This document shows positions 36,801-44,720 of a stretch of 64,000 nucleotides of DNA, piece by piece (within the stretch, counting starts at the first letter, position 1; the number at the start of each line of letters is the position of its first letter). A program made the translations under genes and the position numbers. The DNA comes from Saccharothrix sp. S26 (GTDB lineage: Bacteria; Actinomycetota; Actinomycetes; Mycobacteriales; Pseudonocardiaceae). The notes beneath the pieces were generated by a model. It worked only from the letters and a program-made list of their open reading frames with translations, was not told the DNA's origin and made no database searches. The DNA is taken from assembly GCF_021390395.1 (NCBI RefSeq), contig NZ_JAJUWT010000005.1, positions 1 to 64,000 of the forward strand, given 5' to 3'.

Positions 36801-39514
36801 CCGGGCCCGAAGTCGTCCTTCGCCGCGCGCAGCAGCTCGACGGCCTCGTCGCGCGCCTCCGGGGACGGCGACCACTGCGCGCGCGACAACAACGCGAGCG
36901 CCAGTTGGAGGCGCAGCGCCACCCGCACGTCGCCCGGTGCGGCCTGGGTCATCCCCTCGCGCAGCACGGCCACCGCCTCTTCCCCGTCGGCGGCCACGAA
37001 GTGGTGCGCGAAGCGCAAGGTCAGGGCCAGGCCGAGGTGCAACCGGCACTCGGCCAGCCCGGGGTGGGCACCGGTCGCGCCCGCCACGGCCGCTCTCAGG
37101 TCTCCGATCGCCCGTTCGAGGTCGGTCGGGTCGCGGCGCAGCTCGTACCGGCCGGAGCGCAGGGCGGCGGTCTTCGCGGTCAACGCGAGCGCGTCGACGT
37201 GCCCCGACGGCATCGCGGCCAGCGCCTGCCCCGCCTCCCGCAGGATCTCCTCGACGGCCTCGTCCAGGTCCGCCGAGGCGCCGTGGTGCTGGACCTGCTG
37301 GTGCACGACCAGGGCGAGGTTGTTCAGCAGGGAGCCGCGCTCGTGGCCCGTCGCGGCGGGCAACGCCGACCGCAGCGCGGCGGCGGCCTCCGCCAGGTCA
37401 CCCGCCGCGCCGGTGAGCAGGTAGCGCTCGATCAGCAGCTCGCTCACCGTGAGCGACGCCGTCACACGGCGGCCGCCGGCCACCGCCATCGCCTCGCGGG
37501 AGACGTCGACGGCTTCGGCGAGGCCCGCCGGGTCGCGCGCCGCCTTCGCCGCCGAGCCGAGCGAGACGGCCAGGGCGTTGAGCGCGTCGGCCCGGTGCGG
37601 GACGTCGGACGGCGTGCGGTCGACCGCCGCGCGGCCCAGTCGCACCGCTTCGGCGACGTCGTCCGGGTCGCCCGCGATGACGAAGCGCAGTTGCCGCACC
37701 ACCGCGCCGGTGGTCCACACCCGGGGTGCCCCGGCGTGGTCGGCGGGTAAGAGCGCGGCGGCGCGGTCCACCGCGATCACCGCGCGGTCGAGGTCGGCGG
37801 GCTCGCCGGTCAGCTGGAACCGCGCGGTGCACGCGGCCGCGAGCTGGTGCAGGTGACTCGCGCGATCGGCGTCGTCGACGGCCAGCGGCGCGATCGCGCG
37901 CAGCACCGCGATCCGCTCGTCGAGGTCACCGCGCCGCCCGGTGCGCTCGAACCGCTGCCGCAGCAGGTTCGCGTGGTGCCACAGGTGCTCGGCGCGCAGC
38001 ACCTGGTCGGGGATGCCGGTGCGGACGGCTTCCCGTGCCGCCTCGACCGCCGCGTCCAGGTCGCGGTCCGCGCCCGAGAGCCGGAACCACTCCCGCGCGA
38101 CCTCCGCCAGCTTGAGTCGGGCCGCCATCAGGACGTGGTGGTCGGCCTCCGCCACGACCTCCCGCAGCAGCCGCGTCGCCTCTTCCAGCACGGCGGTGTC
38201 ACCGGTCTGCCCGTACCGCGCGGTGAGCACGTCGGCCAGCGCGAACACGGCCGTGACGCGCCGGGCCGGTTCCGCGCCCTCGGCCGACAGCGCCGCGCGG
38301 GCCGCCCGCTCGGCCGCCGGGTAGTCGTCGTGCGCCGCGCGCCGCACGAGACCCAGCGCCTGGTCCACCTCGTGCCGCAGCGGGTGCCCCTCGGGCACGG
38401 CGGCGTCGGCGGCGGCGGCCAGCCTCGTCGCCTCGGCCAGGTCGCCCTCGTCCGCGGTGCCATAGGCGCGGGCGTGCAGGAGCCGGAGCACGAGCCCGCC
38501 GATGTGCTTGAGCAGCGGGACGGGGGCGGCCTCCTCGGGGTCGGCGGACAACAGCCGCGCGGTGAGCCGGACGCTCTCGTCGATGTCGGCGACGTCGGCG
38601 GCCTCCCCGGTCCGGACGAACCTGATCTTGAGGGCCTCGGCGAGCAGCAGGAGCGCGACGGGGTGGTCGGGGTGACCCTCCGGGCACGCGGTGAGGACTT
38701 CGCGGGCCACCTCGACGCACTCGTCCAGCTCGGCGGGCGGACCGCCGCGTTCACCGCGCAACGCCAGCGTCGTGCCGAGGGCGAACAGGTACCGGAGCCG
38801 CTCGTCGTCCTCCAGCGGCACGGTCCGCGCCGGGCGCAGGAGCCCGGTCGCCTCGTCGAGGTCGGCCTCACGGCCCAGGATCTCGAAGCGGGTGTGCAGC
38901 GCCAGGCCGAGGTTGAGCCCCACGGCCGGCACGAGCGGGTGATCGGCGGGCGCCAGGGCGGCCCTGCCCACCTCGACGGCCTCGTCCAGGTCGGCCACCG
39001 CGCCGCCGCGCTCGTGCCGCGCGCACAGCAGGAGGAGCAGGTTGTACCGGTGCACGGTGACGTCGGGGCCTTCGGTGCTCCGCAGGGCGGCCCGGCACGC
39101 CCGCACCCCGAGGTCGACCAGCTCCGGGTGCCGGGTCACCAGGCCGCCCCGCGCGATCACCGTCGCGTAGAAGCCACCCACCTCGTCGAACGACAGCACG
39201 GGGGCCTCGGGGTTCTGCTCGCGCCACTCCAGCACGGGCTGCGGCACGGCGTCCGGCGCGTGCGCGGCGAGCGGACCGCACAGCGTCAGGACCGCGTCGA
39301 GGTCCGCGCCGGCGAACTCCGGCCGCAGGGCGCTGTAGCGGATCCAGTGCAGCGCCGCCAGGGTGGTCACCACCTCGGGACCGACGTCCCCGTCGACGGC
39401 GGGCAGCGCCAGCCGGGCGGCCTGCGCCAGGGCGTCGGGTCCGAGCACGTCGGTGGGATCCCCCGTCTGGCGCCACCGCGCGATGCGTTCGTCCAGGGGG
39501 ATGACGTCCCGCAT
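33839..39514 (-). CDS. Giant TPR - CHAT caspase-like protein
   Basis: 1891 residues. A short N-terminal region with MRDVIPLDERIARWR is followed by about 1400 residues of tetratricopeptide-like repeats (recurring DLDEAVE-type helices every 45-50 residues). The C-terminal CHAT domain covers the last 300 or so. The caspase-like dyad is visible as HFACHG and YLSACHTA, about 140 and 95 residues from the end, so the protease looks active. CHAT-TPR proteins are predicted or shown sensor-proteases in bacterial conflict systems, including gasdermin- and Csx29-type pathways. ATG 39514 is chosen where the family sequence begins; upstream frame is antisense to the next genes. It heads an operon with the SLATT gene. 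Confidence 0.85.
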   Translation of the reverse strand: MRDVIPLDERIARWRQTGDPTDVLGPDALAQAARLALPAVDGDVGPEVVTTLAALHWIRYSALRPEFAGADLDAVLTLCGPLAAHAPDAVPQPVLEWREQNPEAPVLSFDEVGGFYATVIARGGLVTRHPELVDLGVRACRAALRSTEGPDVTVHRYNLLLLLCARHERGGAVADLDEAVEVGRAALAPADHPLVPAVGLNLGLALHTRFEILGREADLDEATGLLRPARTVPLEDDERLRYLFALGTTLALRGERGGPPAELDECVEVAREVLTACPEGHPDHPVALLLLAEALKIRFVRTGEAADVADIDESVRLTARLLSADPEEAAPVPLLKHIGGLVLRLLHARAYGTADEGDLAEATRLAAAADAAVPEGHPLRHEVDQALGLVRRAAHDDYPAAERAARAALSAEGAEPARRVTAVFALADVLTARYGQTGDTAVLEEATRLLREVVAEADHHVLMAARLKLAEVAREWFRLSGADRDLDAAVEAAREAVRTGIPDQVLRAEHLWHHANLLRQRFERTGRRGDLDERIAVLRAIAPLAVDDADRASHLHQLAAACTARFQLTGEPADLDRAVIAVDRAAALLPADHAGAPRVWTTGAVVRQLRFVIAGDPDDVAEAVRLGRAAVDRTPSDVPHRADALNALAVSLGSAAKAARDPAGLAEAVDVSREAMAVAGGRRVTASLTVSELLIERYLLTGAAGDLAEAAAALRSALPAATGHERGSLLNNLALVVHQQVQHHGASADLDEAVEEILREAGQALAAMPSGHVDALALTAKTAALRSGRYELRRDPTDLERAIGDLRAAVAGATGAHPGLAECRLHLGLALTLRFAHHFVAADGEEAVAVLREGMTQAAPGDVRVALRLQLALALLSRAQWSPSPEARDEAVELLRAAKDDFGPGTSGHLAVRLHLGRALQLRYNETGDPAVLAEAIEATRTGVRTTAPDHAQHATLLVLLGTLLTQWFERTDDPAVIDEAVDAHRRAAATTTAGTGLTAAALSELANSLRVRYLRRSDPGDLEEAVAVARRALALPGLQPPERASASAALGNTLLVRAQHTGDLADFTAAVDLGRGAVGELPGGHFLMPLHLMGLGTALWARYERAGAITDLHEGIDVMRAAADRSEDSALRSIMLTNLGNALCARARHLGSTADVDEAVVVARAAVDTASEATAPTCLLNLAVALQIRFLERHDPADLDAAIEAASESVRRCPPDHPLQGQLLSSLAMMRFSRGQARSGGDDLDRAVDLLREAVAITDPAHASLPMHRLNLASVLRARYDRRGGADDVTEAVEQSRQAADTIPADDPRRASAWLTLGLVLGLRHDRHRVATDYDDAVTACRAAVESPSATPVVRASAALAWAFLAARHADWPSAVEGFGVAAALLPQAVWHGVERGARERRLDRWEGVASAGAAAALEAGEVELAVELLERGRSVLWSQALQTRDDASVLRARDPALHDRLRSVAAEMAAADAPVGLTPALPTGLPPDAARRDRDRRIRLAQEWDRLLARARALPGLEHLLRVPPLATLRDGLPDGPVVLVNVDDVRCDALVVRREGPVEHIPLPDLTASETSRRATAYLRALRVLGRPAVPGDLTRTGAKQTLHVTLEWLWDVVAGPVLDHLGLHDGERVWWCPTGLLTLLPLHAAGYHDPADTPAGRTVLDRVVSSYTPTLRALARARQADAPATADRRLLAVSLPEPPPGEVALSPLPGARAEAEFFARALPGAHTLRVGEAATHAAVTEDLRTHAYAHFACHGAQDLRDPSTGALYLWDKPLTVLDVAGLDLAHAELAYLSACHTAVGGATLPDEAIHLAAALQLAGYRHVVATLWTVADRTAVDVATSVYSALVDGDGLDLADTARVLHRTVRALRDADPRDPTRWAPYVHSGA

Positions 39515-39588
39515 GTCCACCGACCTCGTGTGCTCACCCGCTACGGTTCGGACCGGTATCCAGCGTGGCACAAGGGGGAGGCGTGGCG

Positions 39589-39981
39589 GTGGAACTCGAC
39601 GAGGGGCAGGCGCTGGTGCTGTGGTGCCTGCTGCTCCCCGAGCTGCGGCGCGCCGCGGCGGTCGGCGGCTGGTCCGACCGGCTCGACCGCGCGGTGGCCC
39701 GGGTGCGCGACGGCGGGTCGGCCCTCGACGCGTGCCGACAGTTCGACCTGGTCGCGGGTGACGGCCCGGACGACGCGGCCCGCGGTGTCGGCGAGCCGTC
39801 GGTGGTGACCAACGCCTACCCCGACCCGCGCGGGCCCCGGCCGCCGAGCACCGGTCGCGGCGAGTACCGCTGCCCGCGCGGGGTCTGCGGCCGGCACGAC
39901 CGCCGTGACGACGAGGGCCGTCCCCCGGTGTGCGCGTTGTTCGACGACGAGCCGATGCTGCCCGCCGGGTCGACGCGGTGA
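39589..39981 (+). CDS. Small Cys-rich (zinc-ribbon-like) protein of a predicted conflict module
   Basis: 130 residues, function unknown. The N-terminal half is helical (VLWCLLLPELRRAAA, DRLDRAVARVRDGGSA). The C-terminus has YRCPRGVCGRHDRR and RPPVCALFDD, giving a CxxxxC...C cluster with nearby His, a plausible zinc-binding fold. GTG 39589 lies seven bases after a GGGGGAG; an in-frame GTG at 39583 is too close to it. The gene starts 74 bases from the divergent TPR-CHAT gene and overlaps the next gene by four bases (GTGA), so it is probably part of the same system. I do not recognise a named family with certainty. Confidence 0.65.
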   Translation: MELDEGQALVLWCLLLPELRRAAAVGGWSDRLDRAVARVRDGGSALDACRQFDLVAGDGPDDAARGVGEPSVVTNAYPDPRGPRPPSTGRGEYRCPRGVCGRHDRRDDEGRPPVCALFDDEPMLPAGSTR

Positions 39982-40793
39982 ACCCGTTCCTGCAGTCGCT
40001 GGGCGGCAAGCTCGCCGAGCGGTGGGTCACCACGCTCGTGCTGCCCGGCGCGTTGTTCGTCGCCGCGGCCGTGTACGCGGTCCGGCTCGGCCACCGGCGC
40101 GCGCTGGACGTCGTGCGGGTCGGCAACGACCTCGTCGCCGCGTTCCCCCGGCTGCCGGTCGCGGTCGTCACCGTCGGCCTGCTGCTGGGCGCGGCGGCCG
40201 CCGCGTTCGCCGCGCAGGCGCTGGGCGGGCTCGCGCGGGCGGTGTGGGTGAAGCCGTGGCGCGGACCGGCCGCCTGGCTGGCCCGGCCGGTGGTCGCGGT
40301 GCGCGGGTGGCGGTTCGACCGGGCGGCGGCCCGGGCCGGGGTCGACCCGGTGCCCGCCTACCGGCCGCAGCGGGCCACGTGGATCGGCGAGCGGTTCCGG
40401 CTGCTCGACGCGCGGGTCGCGGCGCAGTACCAGGGCCTGCGCCTGGGCCCGCTGTGGCCGCGGCTGTGGCTGCTGGTGCCCGAACCGGCGCGGCTGCCCG
40501 TGCAGGCGGCCGAGACCCGGTTCCACGCGGCGACCACGCTCGTCGGCTGGGGCCTGCTGTACGCGGCGCTGGGCTGGCGCTGGTACCCGGCCGCGGTGGT
40601 CGGCGTCGGCGTGGCGCTGGTGGGCTGGCGTCGGGCCCGCACGGCCGCCGCCGCGCTCACCGACCTGATCGAGGCGACCGTGGACACCCACCTCGACGTG
40701 CTCGCCACGGCGTTGGGCCACCCGTTGCCGCCGACCGGGCCGACCCGCGACCTGGCCGCGCGGCTCAACGACCGGTTCGCCAAGGGCGAGTAG
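39978..40793 (+). CDS. Membrane protein translationally coupled to the Cys-rich protein
   Basis: 271 residues, no named family recognised. Probable membrane helices lie at about 18-36 (TLVLPGALFVAAAVYAV), 57-82 (VAVVTVGLLLGAAAAAFAA) and a pair at about 185-220 (TTLVGWGLLYAALGW, AAVVGVGVALVGW). A basic soluble loop of about 90 residues separates the pairs. The start GTG 39978 lies in a GTGA overlap with the preceding stop. Two pairs of helices around a central loop recall the SLATT partner across the divergent promoter, so it may be a second membrane effector or its immunity component; that is inference from context only. Confidence 0.65.
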   Translation: MNPFLQSLGGKLAERWVTTLVLPGALFVAAAVYAVRLGHRRALDVVRVGNDLVAAFPRLPVAVVTVGLLLGAAAAAFAAQALGGLARAVWVKPWRGPAAWLARPVVAVRGWRFDRAAARAGVDPVPAYRPQRATWIGERFRLLDARVAAQYQGLRLGPLWPRLWLLVPEPARLPVQAAETRFHAATTLVGWGLLYAALGWRWYPAAVVGVGVALVGWRRARTAAAALTDLIEATVDTHLDVLATALGHPLPPTGPTRDLAARLNDRFAKGE

Positions 40794-40885
40794 ACCGGCT
40801 CCGGCGTCGGCTCGTCGGGCGCGCCGTCCGCCGGTTGGTAGCCTCAGGGCCTTCCGCCCACCCGTTGTTGGAGACCGTGACACCG

Positions 40886-42538
40886 ATGCTTGACCGCGCC
40901 GAGATCGACGCCCTGTTCCCCGCCGACCTGCCGGAGCCGGGCCACTGGGAACAGCGCTACCCGGCACGGCGGCTGCCCGAGGGGGCCGAGGTCACCCGGT
41001 TCGGCCCCTCCCCGACCGGGTTCGTGCACATCGGCGGCGTCTACGCGGCGATGATCGACCGCGACGTGGCCCACCGCAGCGGCGGCACGTACGTGCTGCG
41101 CGTCGAGGACACCGACCAGGCCCGCGAGGTGGAGGGCGCGGCCGCGCAGTTCGCCAACGCGTTCGCCTACTTCGGCCTGCCCGCCGACGAGCACGACGAG
41201 GTCGGCGACTACGGCCCCTACTACCAGTCCCGGCGCGAGGAGATCTACCTCACCTACGCCCGTGAGCTGCTGCGCGAGGGCAAGGCGTACCTGTGCTTCG
41301 CCACGCCGGACGAGCTGGCCGACATCCGGGCCCGCCAGGACGCCACGAAGATGCCGCCCGGCTACTACGCGGGCTGGGCGCTGTGGCGTGACCGCGACCC
41401 CGCCGAGGTGCGGGCCAAGCTGGCCGAGGGCGCGCCGTACGTGGTCCGGTTCCGCTCGCCGGGCGTCGAGGCGCGGGCGAAGTTCCACGACGTGATCCGG
41501 GGCGAGCTGGAGCACGAGGACAACCGCAACGACGTGGTGATCCTCAAGTCCTCCGCCAACGAGGTCCGGCTGCCCACCTACCACTTCGCGCACGCCGTGG
41601 ACGACCACCTCATGCGCACGACGCTGGTGATCCGCGGCGAGGAGTGGATCTCCTCGGTGCCGCTGCACCTGCAGCTGTTCGCCGCGCTCGGCTTCGAGGC
41701 ACCCCGCTACGCCCACATCGCGCCGCTGATGAAGCAGATCCCCGGCGGCAAGCGGAAGCTGTCCAAGCGCAAGGACCCCGAGGCGTCGGTCGACTTCTAC
41801 ATCGAGCAGGGCTTCCCGGCCGAGGCGGTGCTGTACTACCTGCGCGGGCTGGCCAACGGCCGGCTGGCCGAGGTGCCGCCGGCCGAGGCGCTGGACGCGC
41901 CGATCCGGCTGGACGAGTGCGGCGTCGCCGGGCCGCTGGTGGACCTGGTGAAGCTGGAGGACATCTCCGCCGACCACATCGCCACCCTGTCCGGCGAGCA
42001 GGTCCTCATCGCCGTGCGCGCCTGGGCCGTCGCGCACGACCCGGACCTCGTGCCGGTGCTGGACGCCCGCCGCGACCTCGCGTTGGCCGCGCTGGCCGTG
42101 GAGCGGGGCGACGACGTGCCCAACCCGCGCAAGGACCTGCGCAAGTGGTCCGGGTTCCGGGAGGCGTACGGGTTCTTCTTCCCCGAGCTGTTCACGCCGC
42201 TCGACGTGACCGGGGAGCAGTTCGCCGGCCTGGGCGTGGCCCCGGAGCTGGTGCGCGCGTTCGCGGCCGACTTCGCCGAGTCCTACCGGCCGCTGGCGGA
42301 CTCGGGGGAGTGGTTCGACCAGATCCGCGACCTGGCCGCCAAGCACGGTTTCGCGCCCAAGCCGAAGGACCTCAAGCAGAACCCGGACGCCTACCCGGCC
42401 GGCGGCTCGATCCGCGAGGCCTCGCAGATCATCCGGCTGGCCCTGACCGGCTCCACCCGCAGCCCCGACCTGCACGCGGTGGCCACGACGCTGGGCGAGG
42501 ACGAGGTGCTGCGCCGGGTGCGCGCGATCGCGAACTGA
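40886..42538 (+). CDS. Atypical glutamate--tRNA ligase
   Basis: 550 residues, class I aminoacyl-tRNA synthetase. The HIGH-type motif is in GPSPTGFVHIGG (about 43-54) and the KMSKS equivalent is KRKLSKRKD (about 288-296). VLRVEDTDQ is the Glu-binding strand, and a helical anticodon-binding C-terminal part follows. It charges tRNA-Glu with glutamate in the cytoplasm. The sequence departs from the usual actinobacterial GltX (longer N-terminal lead of about 40 residues, FVHIGGVYAAMIDRDVA), so it is probably a second, divergent copy. ATG 40886 is used; a GTG at 40877 in frame, with GGAG only three bases before it, is the alternative. Confidence 0.85.
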   Translation: MLDRAEIDALFPADLPEPGHWEQRYPARRLPEGAEVTRFGPSPTGFVHIGGVYAAMIDRDVAHRSGGTYVLRVEDTDQAREVEGAAAQFANAFAYFGLPADEHDEVGDYGPYYQSRREEIYLTYARELLREGKAYLCFATPDELADIRARQDATKMPPGYYAGWALWRDRDPAEVRAKLAEGAPYVVRFRSPGVEARAKFHDVIRGELEHEDNRNDVVILKSSANEVRLPTYHFAHAVDDHLMRTTLVIRGEEWISSVPLHLQLFAALGFEAPRYAHIAPLMKQIPGGKRKLSKRKDPEASVDFYIEQGFPAEAVLYYLRGLANGRLAEVPPAEALDAPIRLDECGVAGPLVDLVKLEDISADHIATLSGEQVLIAVRAWAVAHDPDLVPVLDARRDLALAALAVERGDDVPNPRKDLRKWSGFREAYGFFFPELFTPLDVTGEQFAGLGVAPELVRAFAADFAESYRPLADSGEWFDQIRDLAAKHGFAPKPKDLKQNPDAYPAGGSIREASQIIRLALTGSTRSPDLHAVATTLGEDEVLRRVRAIAN

Positions 42539-42544
42539 CCACGA

Positions 42545-42576
42545 GGGTGGGCCGGCGGGATGTCGCCGGCCCACCC
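42545..42576 (+). terminator. Strong hairpin after the tRNA ligase
   Basis: GGGTGGGCCGGCG (42545-42557) pairs perfectly with 42564-42576, loop GGATGT, seven bases past the stop codon. Confidence 0.8.
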
Positions 42577-42587
42577 AGCATCGCCGG

Positions 42588-42811
42588 CTGACCGCGCGGT
42601 ACACCGGCCGGACCCCAGCCCGCCGGCGCACCCGCGCCCACTCGCCGCACGAACACACGAGCCGGACCCGTGCCAGACCCCGCTGGCATGCCCATCACGA
42701 CTGACCGCGCGGGTACGCCGGACCGACACACATCGGCGCACCCGCGCCATCGCCCGCTCACCGCACGGGCGGGCCGGCGGGATCTCGCGCGAGGTCTCGC
42801 CGGCCCACCCG
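42588..42811. repeat. Imperfect tandem duplication (about 113 bp) carrying a second terminator-like hairpin
   Basis: CTGACCGCGCGG occurs at 42588 and again at 42701, and both copies continue with similar GCCGGAC and CGGCGCACCCGCGCC segments. The second copy ends in a hairpin (42766-42787 with 42790-42811, a few mismatches) whose arms repeat the GCGGGCCGGCGGGAT and CGCCGGCCCACCC of the terminator at 42545. So a block including the terminator appears duplicated. No coding frame is convincing in 42539-42963. Confidence 0.55.
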
Positions 42812-42833
42812 CACACGCCAGCCGGAAATCGCG

Positions 42834-42861
42834 TGAGTCCGCTTGCGCCGTCGCGGACTCA
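42834..42861. terminator. Third hairpin in the 42.5-43.0 kb gap
   Basis: TGAGTCCGC (42834-42842) pairs perfectly with GCGGACTCA (42853-42861), loop of ten bases. It lies 100 bases beyond the end of the convergent GH43-CBM13 gene and could serve it on the minus strand. Confidence 0.5.
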
Positions 42862-42963
42862 CTGCGCGAATCCCGGCCGGACCACGCCCCGCCGGCGCCA
42901 CTCACCACACGAGCACGCCGGCCGGACCCCGCACGAGACCCGGCCGGGCGTGTCGCGTCACCG

Positions 42964-44403
42964 TCAGACCCGGGTGAGCTGGAACTGCTGGTTCTGCCCG
43001 CCGTTGCACGGGTACTGCTTGAACTGCACGTTGTCCTGCGAGCTGCTCGGCAGGTCGAGGCACTTGCCCGAGTGCCGCGCGACCAGCCGCGACCAGCCCG
43101 ACCCGGCGTCGACCAGCGACCACTGCTGGTTCTGGCCCGAGTTGCAGCTCCACTGCACGACCGCCGCGCCGTCAGCGGTGCTGCTGTCACTGACGTCCAG
43201 GCACTTGCTGGAGTGCCGGGCGATCAACTGGTAGTAGTTCCCGCCCGCGGACTGCAGGCGGAACTGCTGGTTGCTGCCGCTGCCGCACGGGTACTGCATG
43301 AGCGCCGCCCCGTCGGCCCCGCTGGCGTTGGCCACGTCGAGGCACTTGCCGGAGTGCCGCACGGTGATCCGGTTGTAGGTCGACGCCACCGCGCCGACCG
43401 TGCCCGCCGCCGTGTCGATGACGATCTGACCCGCGTTCGACAGGCTCATGGTGGTGTTGTCCGGGAACGCGATCGGCAGCCAGACGTAGCTGGAGTCGCC
43501 GACCGGCCCGCCCCACGCGCCGGCCCAGCGGTCGCCCATGTAGAGGTACGAGGTCGCCTGGGTGCCCTGGATCGGCAGCACGTACGCGGGCTGCGAGCGG
43601 AACGTGGTGGAGTCACCCACGTTCTGCATGGCGCTCCACGGGCCGGAGACATTGGTCGCGGTGGCGTACTTGGCCTGGTTCGGCGACCAGCCCGTGGCCC
43701 CCGAGGTGAGCATGAAGTACACGCCGTTGCGCTTGAACAACGCCGGCGCTTCGCGGTGCCCACCCGGCCACGGGTTGCCGACCAGCTGCGCGACGCCGCG
43801 GTAGTCGGCGTTGAGGCGGTAGATGTGCAGGTCGTAGTTCTCGCGCGCGGCCGAGATCATGTAGGCCGTGCCGTCGTCGTCCTTGAACAGCGTGATGTCG
43901 CGGGACATGTGGCCCAGCGGTCGGAAGCTGCCCTGGTAGGTGTAGTTTCCGTCCACTGTGGACGAGTACGCGACGGCCGCGCGCGCCTGGCCGTAGTCCT
44001 GGCCGTTCTCCCAGTGCATCCACATGACGTACTGGCCGGTGGAGGCGTTGTAGATCACCTTGGGGCGTTCCACCCAGGACGTCCGCAGTTCCGCGTGGCT
44101 GTTCTGGGTGAGGACGTTGTTGCGGAACTCCCAGGTCTTCAGGTCCGTCGACCGGTAGACCGACACCGCGCGGAACAGGTTGTCCGGGTGCCGGTTCTCG
44201 CCGAACCAGTAGTAGTAGGCACCGACCTTGATCACCCCACCGCCGTGGGCCTCGACGAGGTTGCCGCCGGTGTCGGTGAACTGCACGCCGACATCCACGG
44301 TCACCGGCGCGGCCTGGGCCGTGCCGGGGGCCAGCAGGGCGGCCAGGCCGACGACCGCGGCGGTCAGCACCGCGCGCCACCGCCTCGGGGACAAGCGGGA
44401 CAT
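42964..44403 (-). CDS. Secreted GH43 (exo-beta-1,3-galactanase-like) with CBM13
   Basis: 479 residues. A Sec signal peptide (about 1-31, ending PGTAQAA) is followed by a GH43 propeller (about 35-335). NLVEAHGGGVIKVGAYYYWFG, SRDITLFKDDDG and HREAPALFKRNG (putative acid Glu) follow the pattern of actinobacterial galactan 1,3-beta-galactosidases (GH43_24-type), which lack the usual first Asp, as here. A C-terminal ricin-type CBM13 (about 340-479) has three GKCLD...QxF/QxW repeats. Likely role: stepwise removal of galactose from the beta-1,3 backbone of type II arabinogalactan outside the cell. ATG 44403 has AAAGGAG five bases upstream. A perfect 18-bp palindrome lies 150 bases upstream. Confidence 0.82.
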   Translation of the reverse strand: MSRLSPRRWRAVLTAAVVGLAALLAPGTAQAAPVTVDVGVQFTDTGGNLVEAHGGGVIKVGAYYYWFGENRHPDNLFRAVSVYRSTDLKTWEFRNNVLTQNSHAELRTSWVERPKVIYNASTGQYVMWMHWENGQDYGQARAAVAYSSTVDGNYTYQGSFRPLGHMSRDITLFKDDDGTAYMISAARENYDLHIYRLNADYRGVAQLVGNPWPGGHREAPALFKRNGVYFMLTSGATGWSPNQAKYATATNVSGPWSAMQNVGDSTTFRSQPAYVLPIQGTQATSYLYMGDRWAGAWGGPVGDSSYVWLPIAFPDNTTMSLSNAGQIVIDTAAGTVGAVASTYNRITVRHSGKCLDVANASGADGAALMQYPCGSGSNQQFRLQSAGGNYYQLIARHSSKCLDVSDSSTADGAAVVQWSCNSGQNQQWSLVDAGSGWSRLVARHSGKCLDLPSSSQDNVQFKQYPCNGGQNQQFQLTRV

Positions 44404-44555
44404 CTGGACTCCTTTGTCCGGCCCACGAACGGGGAGGAGCCAGCGACCGGCGTGGGCCGGGTCGGCGCGCTGGCACGTCCGGGGTGGTGCGACCGGCCGC
44501 GGCGGATCGGCCGACTCGGGCACCGCGTGACCGGCGGACGCCGGTCGTGCGGCGG

Positions 44556-44573
44556 GATGTTTGCGCAAACATC
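44556..44573. promoter_or_regulatory. TGTTAGCG-type operator of the GH43-CBM13 gene (perfect palindrome)
   Basis: GATGTTTGCGCAAACATC is perfectly palindromic over 18 bases. It matches the sites at 14388 and 45810 in the ATGTT(A/T)GCGC core and is the best conserved copy in the window. Confidence 0.65.
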
Positions 44574-44720
44574 GACGTGTCGGAGCCCAGTGTGTGAGCC
44601 GGGTCGTGCGGGTGTCAAGGGTGCGACGACGGCGCAGCGGACCGCGTTGCGCCGAGCGGAGCAGCGGCCGGCCCGCCGTGCCGGGGCAGGGCCCGGGACT
44701 GCGACGCTTCCCGACCATGC

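Noticed and set aside
33851-37750. A 1299-codon plus-strand frame opposite the TPR-CHAT gene
   Set aside because: It mirrors the regular TPR codons and has no domain. The minus-strand protein has the CHAT catalytic motifs.
44556-44573. Perfect 18-bp palindrome considered as a replication or recombination site
   Set aside because: It matches the operator family found before other GH43 genes and lies in a promoter region.
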